A DNA stretch of 29,872 nt from Methylomarinum sp964397365 (lineage in GTDB: Bacteria > Pseudomonadota > Gammaproteobacteria > Methylococcales > Methylomonadaceae). Positions 1 to 7,629 of this stretch are shown one piece after another (positions within the stretch are counted from its first letter, which is position 1; every line of letters starts with the position of its first letter). The DNA lies in contig CAYNIU010000018.1 in the NCBI GenBank assembly GCA_964397365.1, positions 1-29,872 on the forward strand. Direction: 5' to 3'. The position numbers were made by a program, and so were the translations under genes. Below the pieces are notes generated by a model. That model worked only from the letters and a program-made list of their open reading frames with translations, did not search any database and was not told the DNA's origin.

Positions 1-1025
1 CAGCGGAAAGCGAATTGTCAGACATTCAGGCAAAAATGACCACTATTCTGGAAGGGATTCCCAACTTTCTGGATGAAGTGGTGCCGGAAGGCAAAACCGA
101 CGAAGACAATGTCGAAATCAGTCGTTGGGGCGATGTGCCAGAATTTTCTTTTGCGCCTAAAGACCATGTTGATCTGGGTGAAGGTCTAAAAAGCATGGAT
201 TTTGAACTGGGTGCGAAAATTGCCAGTGCTCGTTTTGTCGTACTCAGAGGCCAGTTAGCCAGACTGCAACGTGCAATTATTCAGTTTATGTTGGATACTC
301 ATATCAATGAGCATGGCTATAGTGAAACCTATGTGCCGTTTCTGGCCAATGCTGACAGCTTGCGCGGTACAGGACAGCTGCCAAAATTTGAAGAAGACCT
401 GTTTAAAGTCAATAACGATCCAGCCTTTTATCTGATACCCACAGCCGAAGTCCCGGTCACTAATATTGTCAGAGATGTTATTGTGGATGCTAAAGACATG
501 CCGCTTAAATTTGTCAGCCATACCCCGTGTTTTCGCAGTGAGGCAGGCGCATACGGCAGTGACGTGCGCGGCATGATTCGTCAGCATCAGTTTGAAAAAG
601 TCGAACTGGTACAGATCGTTAAAGCCGAAGATTCAGTGCAGGCGCATGAACAACTGACTCATCATGCTGAAAATATCCTGAAAAAACTCAACCTGCCTTA
701 CCGGAAAGTCTTGTTATGCTCAGCTGATACCGGTTTTTCATCCTCTAAAACCTATGACCTGGAAGTCTGGCTGCCCGGTCAGAATAAGTATCGGGAAATC
801 TCTTCCTGCAGTAACTTTAAAGACTTTCAGGCACGCAGATTACAGGCGCGTTGGAGAAACCCTGAAACCGGTAAACCTGAACTGGTACACACCCTCAATG
901 GCTCAGGTCTGGCTGCAGGCCGGACCCTGATTGCCATATTGGAAAACTATCAGAACGAAGACGGCAGCATCACCATACCGGAAACACTGCGAGTATATAT
1001 GGGTGGAAAGACGCTAATAAAATAG
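1..1025 (+). CDS. serS: Seryl-tRNA synthetase, 5'-truncated by window edge
   Basis: Charges tRNA-Ser (and tRNA-Sec where present) with serine in the cytoplasm. The reading frame is already open at base 3 (codons Ala-Glu-Ser-Glu-Leu), so the TTG at 15 is an internal Leu codon, not a start. About 341 residues are present against roughly 425-430 for the family, so mainly the first half of the N-terminal coiled-coil arm is missing. Class II synthetase signatures are visible: the motif 2 region FRSEAGAYGSDVRGMIRQHQ followed by FEKVELV, and the motif 3 region with NGSGLAAGRTLIAILE near the C-terminus. A hairpin ending in a T-rich run follows the stop codon. The identification is secure; only the N-terminus is unseen. 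Confidence 0.97.
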   Translation, partial: AESELSDIQAKMTTILEGIPNFLDEVVPEGKTDEDNVEISRWGDVPEFSFAPKDHVDLGEGLKSMDFELGAKIASARFVVLRGQLARLQRAIIQFMLDTHINEHGYSETYVPFLANADSLRGTGQLPKFEEDLFKVNNDPAFYLIPTAEVPVTNIVRDVIVDAKDMPLKFVSHTPCFRSEAGAYGSDVRGMIRQHQFEKVELVQIVKAEDSVQAHEQLTHHAENILKKLNLPYRKVLLCSADTGFSSSKTYDLEVWLPGQNKYREISSCSNFKDFQARRLQARWRNPETGKPELVHTLNGSGLAAGRTLIAILENYQNEDGSITIPETLRVYMGGKTLIK

Positions 1026-1041
1026 ATATGTAGCTGACTGT

Positions 1042-1075
1042 AACAAGTGTGAACTGGATATTCACACCTGTTGTT
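1042..1075 (+). terminator. Probable serS terminator hairpin
   Basis: A perfect 7-bp stem, GTGTGAA at 1047-1053 and TTCACAC at 1061-1067, has a 7-base loop. The flanking AACAA (1042-1046) can also pair with TTGTT (1071-1075) across a small bulge. It lies 17 bases past the serS stop and just before the convergent 3' end of the phosphorylase gene. The U-tract is short and interrupted, so efficiency is uncertain. Confidence 0.45.
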
Positions 1076-1103
1076 CCCCAATAGCTATCGCTTGTGTTCA
1101 GTC

Positions 1104-1874
1104 TCAGACTGTTTTAGTGTGATTTCCAGGGGAATCAATAAGGGTGGAAGTTACAATTTCAAGCAAGCGAATGATGGCAGAGGTGCCTTTTTCAAGGTTT
1201 TTCCTGATTTCAGACATAGTGATTTCTGTTTCGGTTTTGCCGGCTGCCCAGTTGACAATGATCGCAACAGCGGCATAATTAATATTCAGTTCCCTGGCTA
1301 ATGATGCTTCGGGCATTGCTGTCATACCCACTAAATCACAACCGTCTTTTTCCATGCGGATGATTTCAGCTGGTGTTTCCAGTCTCGGTCCCTGTGTGCA
1401 TCCATAAGTCCCTGTTGGTGTAACCGTTATATTGGCAATATTGGCCGCGTGAATCAGACGTCTTCGTAATGAAGGGGAATAAGGCCAGGTGAAATCTATA
1501 TGAGTGACGTGTTCAAGATTGTCGGCAAAAAAGGTATGCTCCCTGCCATGACTGTAATCAATGATTTGATCGGGAATGCATAGATGAGTCGGCGCCATTG
1601 CTGGTGTGATACCGCCTACGGCAGCTATGGCAATAATATCGGTTACTCCCAGTTGTTTTAATCCCCAGATATTGGCCCGATAATTGATTTTATGAGGAGG
1701 AATGGTATGCGGGTTGCCATGTCTGGATAGAAAAACCAGCGGTTGTCCATTTAATTTGCCGGTGATAAAAGGAGCGGAGGGAGCCCCGTAAGGTGTGCTG
1801 ATTGTTTTTGGTGCGCCGATGGTTAATCCGTTGATTTGGGTCAGAGCTGTTCCACCGATAATAGCCAGAGTCAT
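1104..1874 (-). CDS. S-methyl-5'-thioinosine phosphorylase (MTAP/PNP family)
   Basis: Predicted to cleave methylthioinosine with phosphate to hypoxanthine and methylthioribose-1-phosphate, salvaging the by-product of polyamine synthesis. The 256-residue protein shows family motifs: the glycine-rich N-terminus (IIGGTAL), SRHG near 50-53, GPRLET at 162-167 and GMTAMPEA at 183-190. Where human MTAP has two aspartates that hold adenine (DYD), this protein reads N208-W-A210, which fits a 6-oxopurine substrate rather than methylthioadenosine. The start codon overlaps the stop of the upstream phosphoribosyltransferase by 4 bases (ATGA type), so the two are translationally coupled, and that neighbour would consume the hypoxanthine formed. 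As I recall, a characterised Pseudomonas aeruginosa MTI phosphorylase also sits beside nagZ. The alternative is a plain MTAP or PNP. Confidence 0.85.
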   Translation of the reverse strand: MTLAIIGGTALTQINGLTIGAPKTISTPYGAPSAPFITGKLNGQPLVFLSRHGNPHTIPPHKINYRANIWGLKQLGVTDIIAIAAVGGITPAMAPTHLCIPDQIIDYSHGREHTFFADNLEHVTHIDFTWPYSPSLRRRLIHAANIANITVTPTGTYGCTQGPRLETPAEIIRMEKDGCDLVGMTAMPEASLARELNINYAAVAIIVNWAAGKTETEITMSEIRKNLEKGTSAIIRLLEIVTSTLIDSPGNHTKTV

Positions 1875-2416
1875 GATATTTCCTTGCAGGCATAGATTCC
1901 TGCTGCATTTCTGAGATAACCTTTGTAGTCCATGCCATAACCAAACAGGTAACGGTTTTCGACTTTTAGACCGATAAAATCGGCCGTAACAGGTTTGGGT
2001 TGATGCAGTTTTTTATCGACCAAAACAGCGCTGTAGATAGTACTGGCTCCCTGTTCCTGACAATATTGAGAGATCGCCGCCAGAGTGTGGCCTTCATCCA
2101 GAATATCATCAATGATCAATACCGTTCTTTGTTTAAGCGGAGTAGCTGGCTTTAGAATCCATTGAATTTCATGACCAGTCGTGGCATTACCATAACGGCT
2201 GGCATTAATGGCATCGACTGTTAATGAAAAATTCAACCGAGTCAATAGTTTACCAGTAGTCACCAGACCGCCATTCATAACACAGAGCAGTATGGGGTTG
2301 TGATTTTTCAATTGCCTGTTGATTTGTTTGGCCATTGAATCAATGGCTGCTTCCACCTCCTGTTCACTGTGTAGCAGATCGGCTGTTTGTTCAACGAGTT
2401 TAATTTCTTTAAGCAT
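1871..2416 (-). CDS. hpt: Hypoxanthine-guanine phosphoribosyltransferase
   Basis: Converts hypoxanthine (and guanine) plus PRPP to IMP (GMP) in purine salvage. The 181-residue protein is of usual length and has the type I PRT PRPP loop VLIIDDILDEGHTL at 99-112, with the two acidic residues that bind ribose. VDKK at 133-136 supplies the lysine that contacts the 6-oxo group of the purine. It overlaps nagZ by 8 bases upstream and the MTI phosphorylase by 4 bases downstream, so the three genes form one compact minus-strand operon. The partner phosphorylase releases its substrate hypoxanthine. The family is certain; which purine is preferred cannot be read from sequence. Confidence 0.9.
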   Translation of the reverse strand: MLKEIKLVEQTADLLHSEQEVEAAIDSMAKQINRQLKNHNPILLCVMNGGLVTTGKLLTRLNFSLTVDAINASRYGNATTGHEIQWILKPATPLKQRTVLIIDDILDEGHTLAAISQYCQEQGASTIYSAVLVDKKLHQPKPVTADFIGLKVENRYLFGYGMDYKGYLRNAAGIYACKEIS

Positions 2417-3428
2417 ATTGAAGGGTAAGCTGGGTGATTTTCTTAGAAACCTGTTGCCACGGCGGTGAAGTTAACAATGAGGAACGGGAAATATGTTTTT
2501 TGCTGAGCATATTTTTTAGTCGCCTTTCTCTTTCCGGGTTGTGAGTCACAGGAATACTATCCAAAACCTGCTCAGCCGCTGCCGGGTTATTACATACCAG
2601 AACCATATCACAACCGGCTTGTTGGGCAAGGTGCGCACGTTCTGTGAAATTACCGGCTGAAGCAGCTCCTTCCATGCTTAGATCGTCACTGAATACCGCG
2701 CCATCGAATTGTAATTCATTACGTAAAATTTGTTGTATCCATTTATAGGAAAATCCGGCAGGCAACTCATCAACTGCTGGATAGACCACATGTGCAGGCA
2801 TAACGGCTTCCAGACCTTCAGCTATCAAATGTTTGAAAGGCATCAGGTCTTTGTTGCGGATGCTGTCCAAGTCACGATCATCAACCGGTAATGCTAAATG
2901 TGAATCCAGAGCAACGGCGCCATGTCCAGGAAAGTGTTTACCTGTCGCTGCCATACCGGCTCTGCACATCCCTTTTCTAAATTGACTGGCATATTCTGTC
3001 ACCAAATGCCTGTCTTGTGAAAAAGAGCGGTTGCCAATAATATCACTGATACCCGTGTCGATATCAAGAACCGGCGCAAAGCTGAAATCTACGCCCACCG
3101 CCAATAGTTCCACCGCCATTAACCAACCGGCAGGTTCAACCAGTTCCGGCTGATTGATGTATGTCATTGCCGGAGGTAAACGGGTGAAGCCGTTTTGAAA
3201 GCGTTGCACGCGACCACCTTCCTGATCAACGGCAATTAATAATTCACTGTTTTTTGTTGCGCGTATTTGCTTGATCAGCTCGTTGACTTGCTGGGGATTG
3301 TCATAATTTCGGGAAAATAAAATAATGGCTCCAGTATTGGGGTGACGAATTTTTTCTTTATCGTATTGAGAGAGCGTTTGTCCTTCAATATCAATCATGA
3401 CGGGGCCGATAGTCTGTTGTTTACTCAT
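2409..3428 (-). CDS. nagZ: Beta-N-acetylhexosaminidase NagZ
   Basis: Cytoplasmic glycoside hydrolase family 3 enzyme that removes GlcNAc from 1,6-anhydro-MurNAc peptides during peptidoglycan recycling. The 339 residues match the single-domain NagZ form. The flexible catalytic loop KHFPGHG at 164-170 is followed by the D175-S-H177 dyad that acts as general acid/base. The nucleophile lies in the FSDDLSMEGA segment near D248/D249, and VDQEGGRVQR at 67-76 is the substrate-site motif. There is no signal peptide, consistent with a cytoplasmic location. It is the first gene of the nagZ-hpt-phosphorylase operon and diverges from the FliL-like gene. AmgK and MurU of the same recycling route lie about 3 kb away. 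Confidence 0.96.
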   Translation of the reverse strand: MSKQQTIGPVMIDIEGQTLSQYDKEKIRHPNTGAIILFSRNYDNPQQVNELIKQIRATKNSELLIAVDQEGGRVQRFQNGFTRLPPAMTYINQPELVEPAGWLMAVELLAVGVDFSFAPVLDIDTGISDIIGNRSFSQDRHLVTEYASQFRKGMCRAGMAATGKHFPGHGAVALDSHLALPVDDRDLDSIRNKDLMPFKHLIAEGLEAVMPAHVVYPAVDELPAGFSYKWIQQILRNELQFDGAVFSDDLSMEGAASAGNFTERAHLAQQAGCDMVLVCNNPAAAEQVLDSIPVTHNPERERRLKNMLSKKHISRSSLLTSPPWQQVSKKITQLTLQYA

Positions 3429-3515
3429 GCTGCTAAAAGTAAGAATTTGGAATATACTATTTACAGAACTTTTATAAAGATGGGTTTTTAAAGAAATATT
3501 ATAGGGGGAAATAGT

Positions 3516-3914
3516 GTGAGAGTTTTGTTTTTATTAGTGGGTATGTTGATGTTTACCAACTTTGTTTATGCCGCTGAAGATGAAGAGATAGCAAAAGAAG
3601 CGGAAATGGAATATTTAGAAATGAAACCTAAATTTACTGTCAATCTGAAAGAACGTAAAAAATATATGCTTATTAAAGTGCAGTTACTGATTGAAGGTGA
3701 AAAAAATATTGAAAAAGTAAAAAAACATATGCCGTTATTAAGACATAAATTGATTATGTTATATAGCGGTTTACCGACTGATGAAGTGCAGACAATGGAA
3801 CAACGAGAGGCTTTAAGGAAAAAAACCAAACAAGCAATTGTGGATGCACTGGACAAATATGAAAATAGTGACGGTTTTCGCGATGCGTTTTTTACTGAAT
3901 TTTTAGTGCAGTAA
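3516..3914 (+). CDS. Exported FliL-domain protein
   Basis: A 132-residue protein with an N-terminal signal peptide (hydrophobic residues about 3-18, likely cleavage after VYA at 19-20) and a FliL-like domain. Supporting features are the segment around FTVNLKERKKYMLIKVQLLI, a long charged helix, and the C-terminal ending FFTEFLVQ, which resembles the conserved FliL C-terminus. Classical FliL is a membrane-anchored flagellar stator partner, whereas this one seems to be cleaved and periplasmic. The GTG start at 3516 is chosen because a strong AGGGGGAA ribosome site lies just upstream (3503-3510). No flagellar genes are near. The gene is more A/T-rich than its neighbours and overlaps the 3' end of the convergent HIT gene by 12 bases. 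Role in this organism is unknown. Confidence 0.7.
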   Translation: MRVLFLLVGMLMFTNFVYAAEDEEIAKEAEMEYLEMKPKFTVNLKERKKYMLIKVQLLIEGEKNIEKVKKHMPLLRHKLIMLYSGLPTDEVQTMEQREALRKKTKQAIVDALDKYENSDGFRDAFFTEFLVQ

Positions 3915-4322
3915 AAGGGCATGTAAGGCCTGTCTGAGAATAGACAGGTTTTCATTTATTTGTTTTGTAGTATACGGAAGGGCATTGAATTTGCCCCATA
4001 CCGGGGCAGGCCAGGTTTTATCGCTTCGATAACGAACAATGTGGTGAATATGTAGTTGTGGCACTATGTTGCCGATAGTGGCAATATTCATTTTGTCGGC
4101 ATTATAAATCTCAGCCAATTTTTTACTCAGGAAGCAGGATTCTTGCTGCAATAGTTGACGATCCAGTTCCTGAAGCTGATACACTTCAGTAATTCCTGTT
4201 CTTTCCGGCACCAGAATACACCAAGGATATTGGCTGTCATTCATCAGCAGCAGACGAGATAACTTAAACCGGCCGATTTCAATACAGTCTTGTTCAAGGC
4301 GTGGATGTAATTGAAAATTCAT
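3903..4322 (-). CDS. HIT-family hydrolase/nucleotidyl-binding protein
   Basis: A 139-residue histidine-triad-superfamily protein. The active-site strand reads VPQLHIHHIVR at about 87-97, with Q89-L-H91-I-H93. The first histidine of the canonical H-x-H-x-H is a glutamine, as in a common proteobacterial subfamily. The middle histidine (H91) would be the nucleophile on a nucleoside phosphate. The following WPAPVWG is typical of that subfamily. HIT proteins act on AMP-lysine, dinucleoside polyphosphates or similar compounds, and the real substrate is unknown here. It stands alone, overlapping the convergent FliL-like gene at its 3' end and divergent from the membrane-protein gene at 4435. Confidence 0.85.
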   Translation of the reverse strand: MNFQLHPRLEQDCIEIGRFKLSRLLLMNDSQYPWCILVPERTGITEVYQLQELDRQLLQQESCFLSKKLAEIYNADKMNIATIGNIVPQLHIHHIVRYRSDKTWPAPVWGKFNALPYTTKQINENLSILRQALHALLLH

Positions 4323-4409
4323 GGTGACTTGAGTTTTAAGGGATAAATCCGTAATAATTGACGATCGGAGGATTATTCCTCAGAATATTCAATTCCCGTT
4401 CCTTAACAT

Positions 4410-4415
4410 TATAAT
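4410..4415 (+). promoter_or_regulatory. Candidate -10 box for the membrane-protein gene
   Basis: A perfect TATAAT lies 20 bases before the start codon at 4435. The best -35 at a suitable distance (TTCAAT, 4388-4393, 16-bp spacer) is weak. A second possibility is TTGACG at 4359-4364 with GAATAT 18 bases later. This is a motif match only. Confidence 0.35.
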
Positions 4416-4434
4416 AAAAATAAAAGGTTGTGAC

Positions 4435-5481
4435 ATGTCAGCGCAAAGCTTTTCTGTTCAGCAAAATATCGGTGAAAATAAACTGGCTGTTTCATTTCGA
4501 TTGCTAATGGGCTTATATGCCATTATTCCTTTATGTTTTTTAATTAAATGGGTGGATGCTCAGTTCTGGAATGACTATTTGCTGATTCATTTACCCAGTA
4601 GTCCGACCCATTTTGTGTTGTTTCAAATTTTGTTTGGCACACCACACATTGTTGCCAGCAGTATTTTGCTTGGCAGTAATCTGGATTATCTTAAAGTTTA
4701 CAGGGTAAAAATTTTGGCGATGACCGCTATTATCATTGTTTTTTTTGGTATCGGCAGTCTTTTTATTCCCTATAAAGTGCTTTACATCATTACCGCATGT
4801 TGGACGGTTTATCATGTGTTCAAACAACAGCATGGTATTGGCAAGGCTGTTTGTCGTTTGCCGGCTTGGGCCTTTTATTTGCTATTGTGGCTGAGTGTGG
4901 CAGCGGGTATCTTTGTATACATGGGTATTTTCTTAAAAAACAGCCTGGAACCACAGCAGGCAGAATGGATATTACAGATTGCAGCTGCTTTAACAGTATT
5001 TTTGGTTGTTGCCTCAATGGCTTGTCAGCGATATGTTCCGACGGTTTTTGGTAAATTTTTCCTATGGGGAAATAGCCTGTTAATTGTCAGCAGTTTTTAT
5101 TTTTATAGTCAGCAGTATTATTTTCTGGCGATATTAATACCTCGGTTGGTACATGATACCACCGCCTATATTTTTTATGTGACACATGATTACAATAAAC
5201 ACTATCGGCAGCCGCAGAACTGGATCTATCAATATGCCGCACGTTGTCACATGCATGTATTCATCGTTTTGCCGGTGCTTTCTTTTGCTTTGGCATTCAT
5301 TCTACAGGCTTATGGCAATGATTTGGTGAATGTTATCACCCAATATCTGTTTGGCACCGAAATTTATAAAGCTGTTACCCTTGGTTTGCTAGGGTATCTG
5401 GCGTTGATGCATTATTACACTGAGGCTTTTATTTGGGCGGCAGGTTCGCCTCTCAGGCAGTATATCCGTTTTAAAATCTGA
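4435..5481 (+). CDS. Multi-pass membrane protein of unknown function, histidine-rich
   Basis: I do not recognise a named function. The 348-residue protein has about eight hydrophobic segments (roughly 20-40, 60-80, 92-120, 143-165, 176-195, 207-235, 270-292 and 310-330). Histidines sit in or next to these segments in short motifs: GTPHIV (H71), YHVFKQQHGIGK (H127, H133), RLVHDTTAYIFYVTHDYNKHY (split as RLVHDTTAY with H240 and VTHDYNKHY with H251 and H256), CHMH (H272, H274) and MHYYTEAFIW (H326). Such spacing recalls membrane di-metal oxygenases or hydroxylases, but none of their exact consensus boxes is present. The start is supported by AAAGG (4422-4426) and a nearby TATAAT. The gene is monocistronic, between the HIT gene and the dodecin operon. 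It could equally be a haem or metal transporter. Confidence 0.6.
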   Translation: MSAQSFSVQQNIGENKLAVSFRLLMGLYAIIPLCFLIKWVDAQFWNDYLLIHLPSSPTHFVLFQILFGTPHIVASSILLGSNLDYLKVYRVKILAMTAIIIVFFGIGSLFIPYKVLYIITACWTVYHVFKQQHGIGKAVCRLPAWAFYLLLWLSVAAGIFVYMGIFLKNSLEPQQAEWILQIAAALTVFLVVASMACQRYVPTVFGKFFLWGNSLLIVSSFYFYSQQYYFLAILIPRLVHDTTAYIFYVTHDYNKHYRQPQNWIYQYAARCHMHVFIVLPVLSFALAFILQAYGNDLVNVITQYLFGTEIYKAVTLGLLGYLALMHYYTEAFIWAAGSPLRQYIRFKI

Positions 5482-5657
5482 TTCAGATGTGCTTTCGATG
5501 CTTGTAACCTGGCATCCATGCCACAACTACTTTTTCACAAGTATTGAATAATAATGCATATATACGCTGAATAACTAGTTACTGATTTTTTCAAGTTCTC
5601 TGCTAAATCTATATCTTGCCCTCTATTATCCGCATTGAAATCACTGATTCAGGTTTT

Positions 5658-5864
5658 TTATTCAATGGTAAAGCCAACTTTAATGGTTACCTGCCAGTGT
5701 GCGATTTTGCCTTTTTCAATATGACCTCGGGTTTCGATGACTTCAAACCAGCGCATATTTTTGACAGTTTGAGAGGCTTTGTTAACAGCATTCTCAATAG
5801 CTTGTTGCATTCCCTCGCAGGAAGAGCCTGTGAGTTCGATTTTTTTGTAGACGTGATCAGACAT
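5658..5864 (-). CDS. Dodecin (flavin-binding dodecamer protein)
   Basis: A 68-residue dodecin, a small beta-alpha-beta-beta protein that assembles into hollow dodecamers and stores flavins, protecting them and the cell from photoreactions. The family signature is clear: VYKKIELTGSS at the start, RWFEVIETRGHI at 38-49 with the flavin-stacking W39, and WQVTIKVGF at the end with Q58 in the binding pocket. The start codon overlaps the murU stop by 8 bases and has an AGAGGA ribosome site inside murU, so it is the last gene of the amgK-murU-dodecin operon. A role in peptidoglycan recycling is not known; the linkage may simply be transcriptional. Confidence 0.93.
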   Translation of the reverse strand: MSDHVYKKIELTGSSCEGMQQAIENAVNKASQTVKNMRWFEVIETRGHIEKGKIAHWQVTIKVGFTIE

Positions 5865-6540
5865 GAATGATTCCTCTTTGTTGATAATAAATATTCAGTT
5901 CCTGCAAACGTTGTGGTGTGCCGATATCCATCCAGAAGCCATTGAATTTTTCACCACTGATTTTTTTATCTGGCATAACCTGTCTTAATAGTGAGCCAAG
6001 CTTAAGCTTACCGGGTATAATTTGAGCGAACAACTTGGGATGATATAAACCGATGCCGCTATAAGTCAGTTTGTCGGCGCCATGTTCTGACAATAATCCG
6101 TTTCCAGCTAAACAAAAGTCTCCTTGCGGATGATGTTCTGGGTTTTTAATTAGAACCAGGTGCGCCAGATCAATATTTTTGTTTCTTAATGAAGATAAAG
6201 GAAAATCACTGGCTATATCGCCATTAATCACTAAAAAAGGATGATTTCCAAGTAAAGGCAGAGCCTTTATAATGCCGCCGGCTGTTTCCAAGCCACTTTC
6301 ACCTTCAAAAGAGTATTCTATGTTGGCGCCCAGAGTCTGGCCGTTTCCAAAGTGATTTTTTATTTGTTGACCTAAGTGTGCGAGATTAATAATAATTTCA
6401 ACATAACCTGATGACACTAAATTTTCAATAGTGTATTGAATCAATGGCTTGTTGCCAATCGGTAATAACGGTTTTGGCGTTTTGTCTGTTAATGGTCGCA
6501 TACGCTCGCCGCGTCCGGCTGCGAGAATCATGGCTTTCAT
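5857..6540 (-). CDS. murU: N-acetylmuramate-1-phosphate uridylyltransferase MurU
   Basis: Nucleotidyltransferase that makes UDP-MurNAc from MurNAc-alpha-1-phosphate and UTP, by-passing MurA/MurB in peptidoglycan recycling. The 227 residues fit MurU, which is shorter than GlmU- or RfbA-type enzymes. The nucleotide-binding signature LAAGRGERMRPLT lies at 6-18, followed by the KPLLPIGNKPLI segment. The metal-binding aspartate is in the VINGD motif near 105, and FWMDIGTPQRL is near the C-terminus. Its start overlaps the amgK stop by 4 bases. AmgK supplies its substrate, so function is supported by both sequence and neighbour. A generic hexose-1-phosphate nucleotidyltransferase is the less likely alternative. 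Confidence 0.92.
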   Translation of the reverse strand: MKAMILAAGRGERMRPLTDKTPKPLLPIGNKPLIQYTIENLVSSGYVEIIINLAHLGQQIKNHFGNGQTLGANIEYSFEGESGLETAGGIIKALPLLGNHPFLVINGDIASDFPLSSLRNKNIDLAHLVLIKNPEHHPQGDFCLAGNGLLSEHGADKLTYSGIGLYHPKLFAQIIPGKLKLGSLLRQVMPDKKISGEKFNGFWMDIGTPQRLQELNIYYQQRGIIHV

Positions 6541-7538
6541 AATTTATTTTGATAGATTGGAAGAACTTGCTTTTGCAGAAAATGCCCGCAGCCAGCCAAC
6601 TCAGGATAACTTTGACAAATTTGGACAATATAATTCATGGTGCGAGGAATACTGGCCAAATATTCCGATTTATTATCGCGTAAATATAGCCGGGAAAAAA
6701 TACCGGTGGCTTTCAGGTGGCGTTGTAGTCCCATTAAATCAAACCATTGCCTAAATGTTTGGAGATTATCGTCTAGGAGACCGGCAGATAAGATGCGCTG
6801 GTAGTATTGTTGCATCCATTGGCTAACTCGTTGTTGTGGCCAGGTAATATAGCAATCTCGGAGTAATGAAACCAGATCATAGGTAATCGGGCCAATAACC
6901 GCATCCTGAAAATCAATGATGCCAGGAGAGCGTTTGTTTAACACCATAAGATTTCGCGAATGAAAATCTCTGTGTACACAAACCAGTGGCTGGGCAAGTG
7001 CTGAATCAATTAATAATGTATTTAATTGGACTTGTAATGGTTCCGGTATTTTAATGTTCAACAGATTTTGCAAAAACCACTCATAAAATAATGAGAGTTC
7101 TTTATGCAACAGTGCTTCATCGTAAGATGGCAATTGACACCACTGGATATCTGTTTGTGTTTGTAGCTTGAATAAGCTGTCAAAGGCATCCTGATATAAC
7201 CGGTCAGCTGTTTTATCGGTCAACTGGTCGAGAAAATTGTTGGAACCTAAATCTTCCAATAACAGAAAACCTTGTTCAGTATTTTGGTGGTAAATTTCGG
7301 GAACATGGAGATTCGAGTTTTTTAACAAACCTGCAATTCTGATAAAGGGTTCAGTATTTTCCTTGTCCGGGGGGGCATCCATGACGATATGCTGACCATT
7401 GGCATGGGTGACGCGAAAATAGCGTCTGAAACTGGCATCGGCTGAAGCTGGCTTAAAGTCGCGAATCTCGAAACCAAGATCATTACTTAGCCAATTGACA
7501 ATGGCTTCAGCTCGAATATCTGAGATTGCCGGGGACAT
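6537..7538 (-). CDS. amgK: N-acetylmuramate/N-acetylglucosamine anomeric kinase AmgK
   Basis: Phosphorylates the anomeric carbon of MurNAc (and GlcNAc), giving the substrate of MurU. The 333-residue protein has an aminoglycoside-phosphotransferase-like kinase fold. The catalytic loop is CVHRDFHSRNLM with H189-R190-D191 and N196, the metal motif is IIDFQDA at 207-213, and ADASFRRYFRV near 33-43 is the N-terminal nucleotide-binding part. It is the first gene of a minus-strand operon with murU (4-base overlap) and dodecin. No clear ribosome site precedes the ATG. With nagZ nearby, the window encodes much of the anhydro-recycling branch. AnmK, AmpD and AmpG are not in the window. Confidence 0.93.
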   Translation of the reverse strand: MSPAISDIRAEAIVNWLSNDLGFEIRDFKPASADASFRRYFRVTHANGQHIVMDAPPDKENTEPFIRIAGLLKNSNLHVPEIYHQNTEQGFLLLEDLGSNNFLDQLTDKTADRLYQDAFDSLFKLQTQTDIQWCQLPSYDEALLHKELSLFYEWFLQNLLNIKIPEPLQVQLNTLLIDSALAQPLVCVHRDFHSRNLMVLNKRSPGIIDFQDAVIGPITYDLVSLLRDCYITWPQQRVSQWMQQYYQRILSAGLLDDNLQTFRQWFDLMGLQRHLKATGIFSRLYLRDNKSEYLASIPRTMNYIVQICQSYPELAGCGHFLQKQVLPIYQNKL

Positions 7539-7629
7539 TATTTATTAATCTATAACTAAACTAAGGTAAAATACTTTCTCTTAATTTATTCAATTCTAAA
7601 CCACTTAAGCCATTAACCCTAACGCATTT

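Noticed and set aside
255..587. Open frame on the minus strand inside serS
   Set aside because: Its residues are a shadow of the strongly conserved serS frame and match no family I recognise.
1690..1944. Minus-strand frame spanning the MTI phosphorylase/hpt junction
   Set aside because: It overlaps two well-identified genes in another frame and has low-complexity composition without motifs.
5510..5523. Palindrome TGGCAT-CC-ATGCCA as terminator of the membrane-protein gene
   Set aside because: The 2-base loop is too small and the following sequence (ACAACTAC) is not a U-tract. It could be a protein site but nothing supports that.
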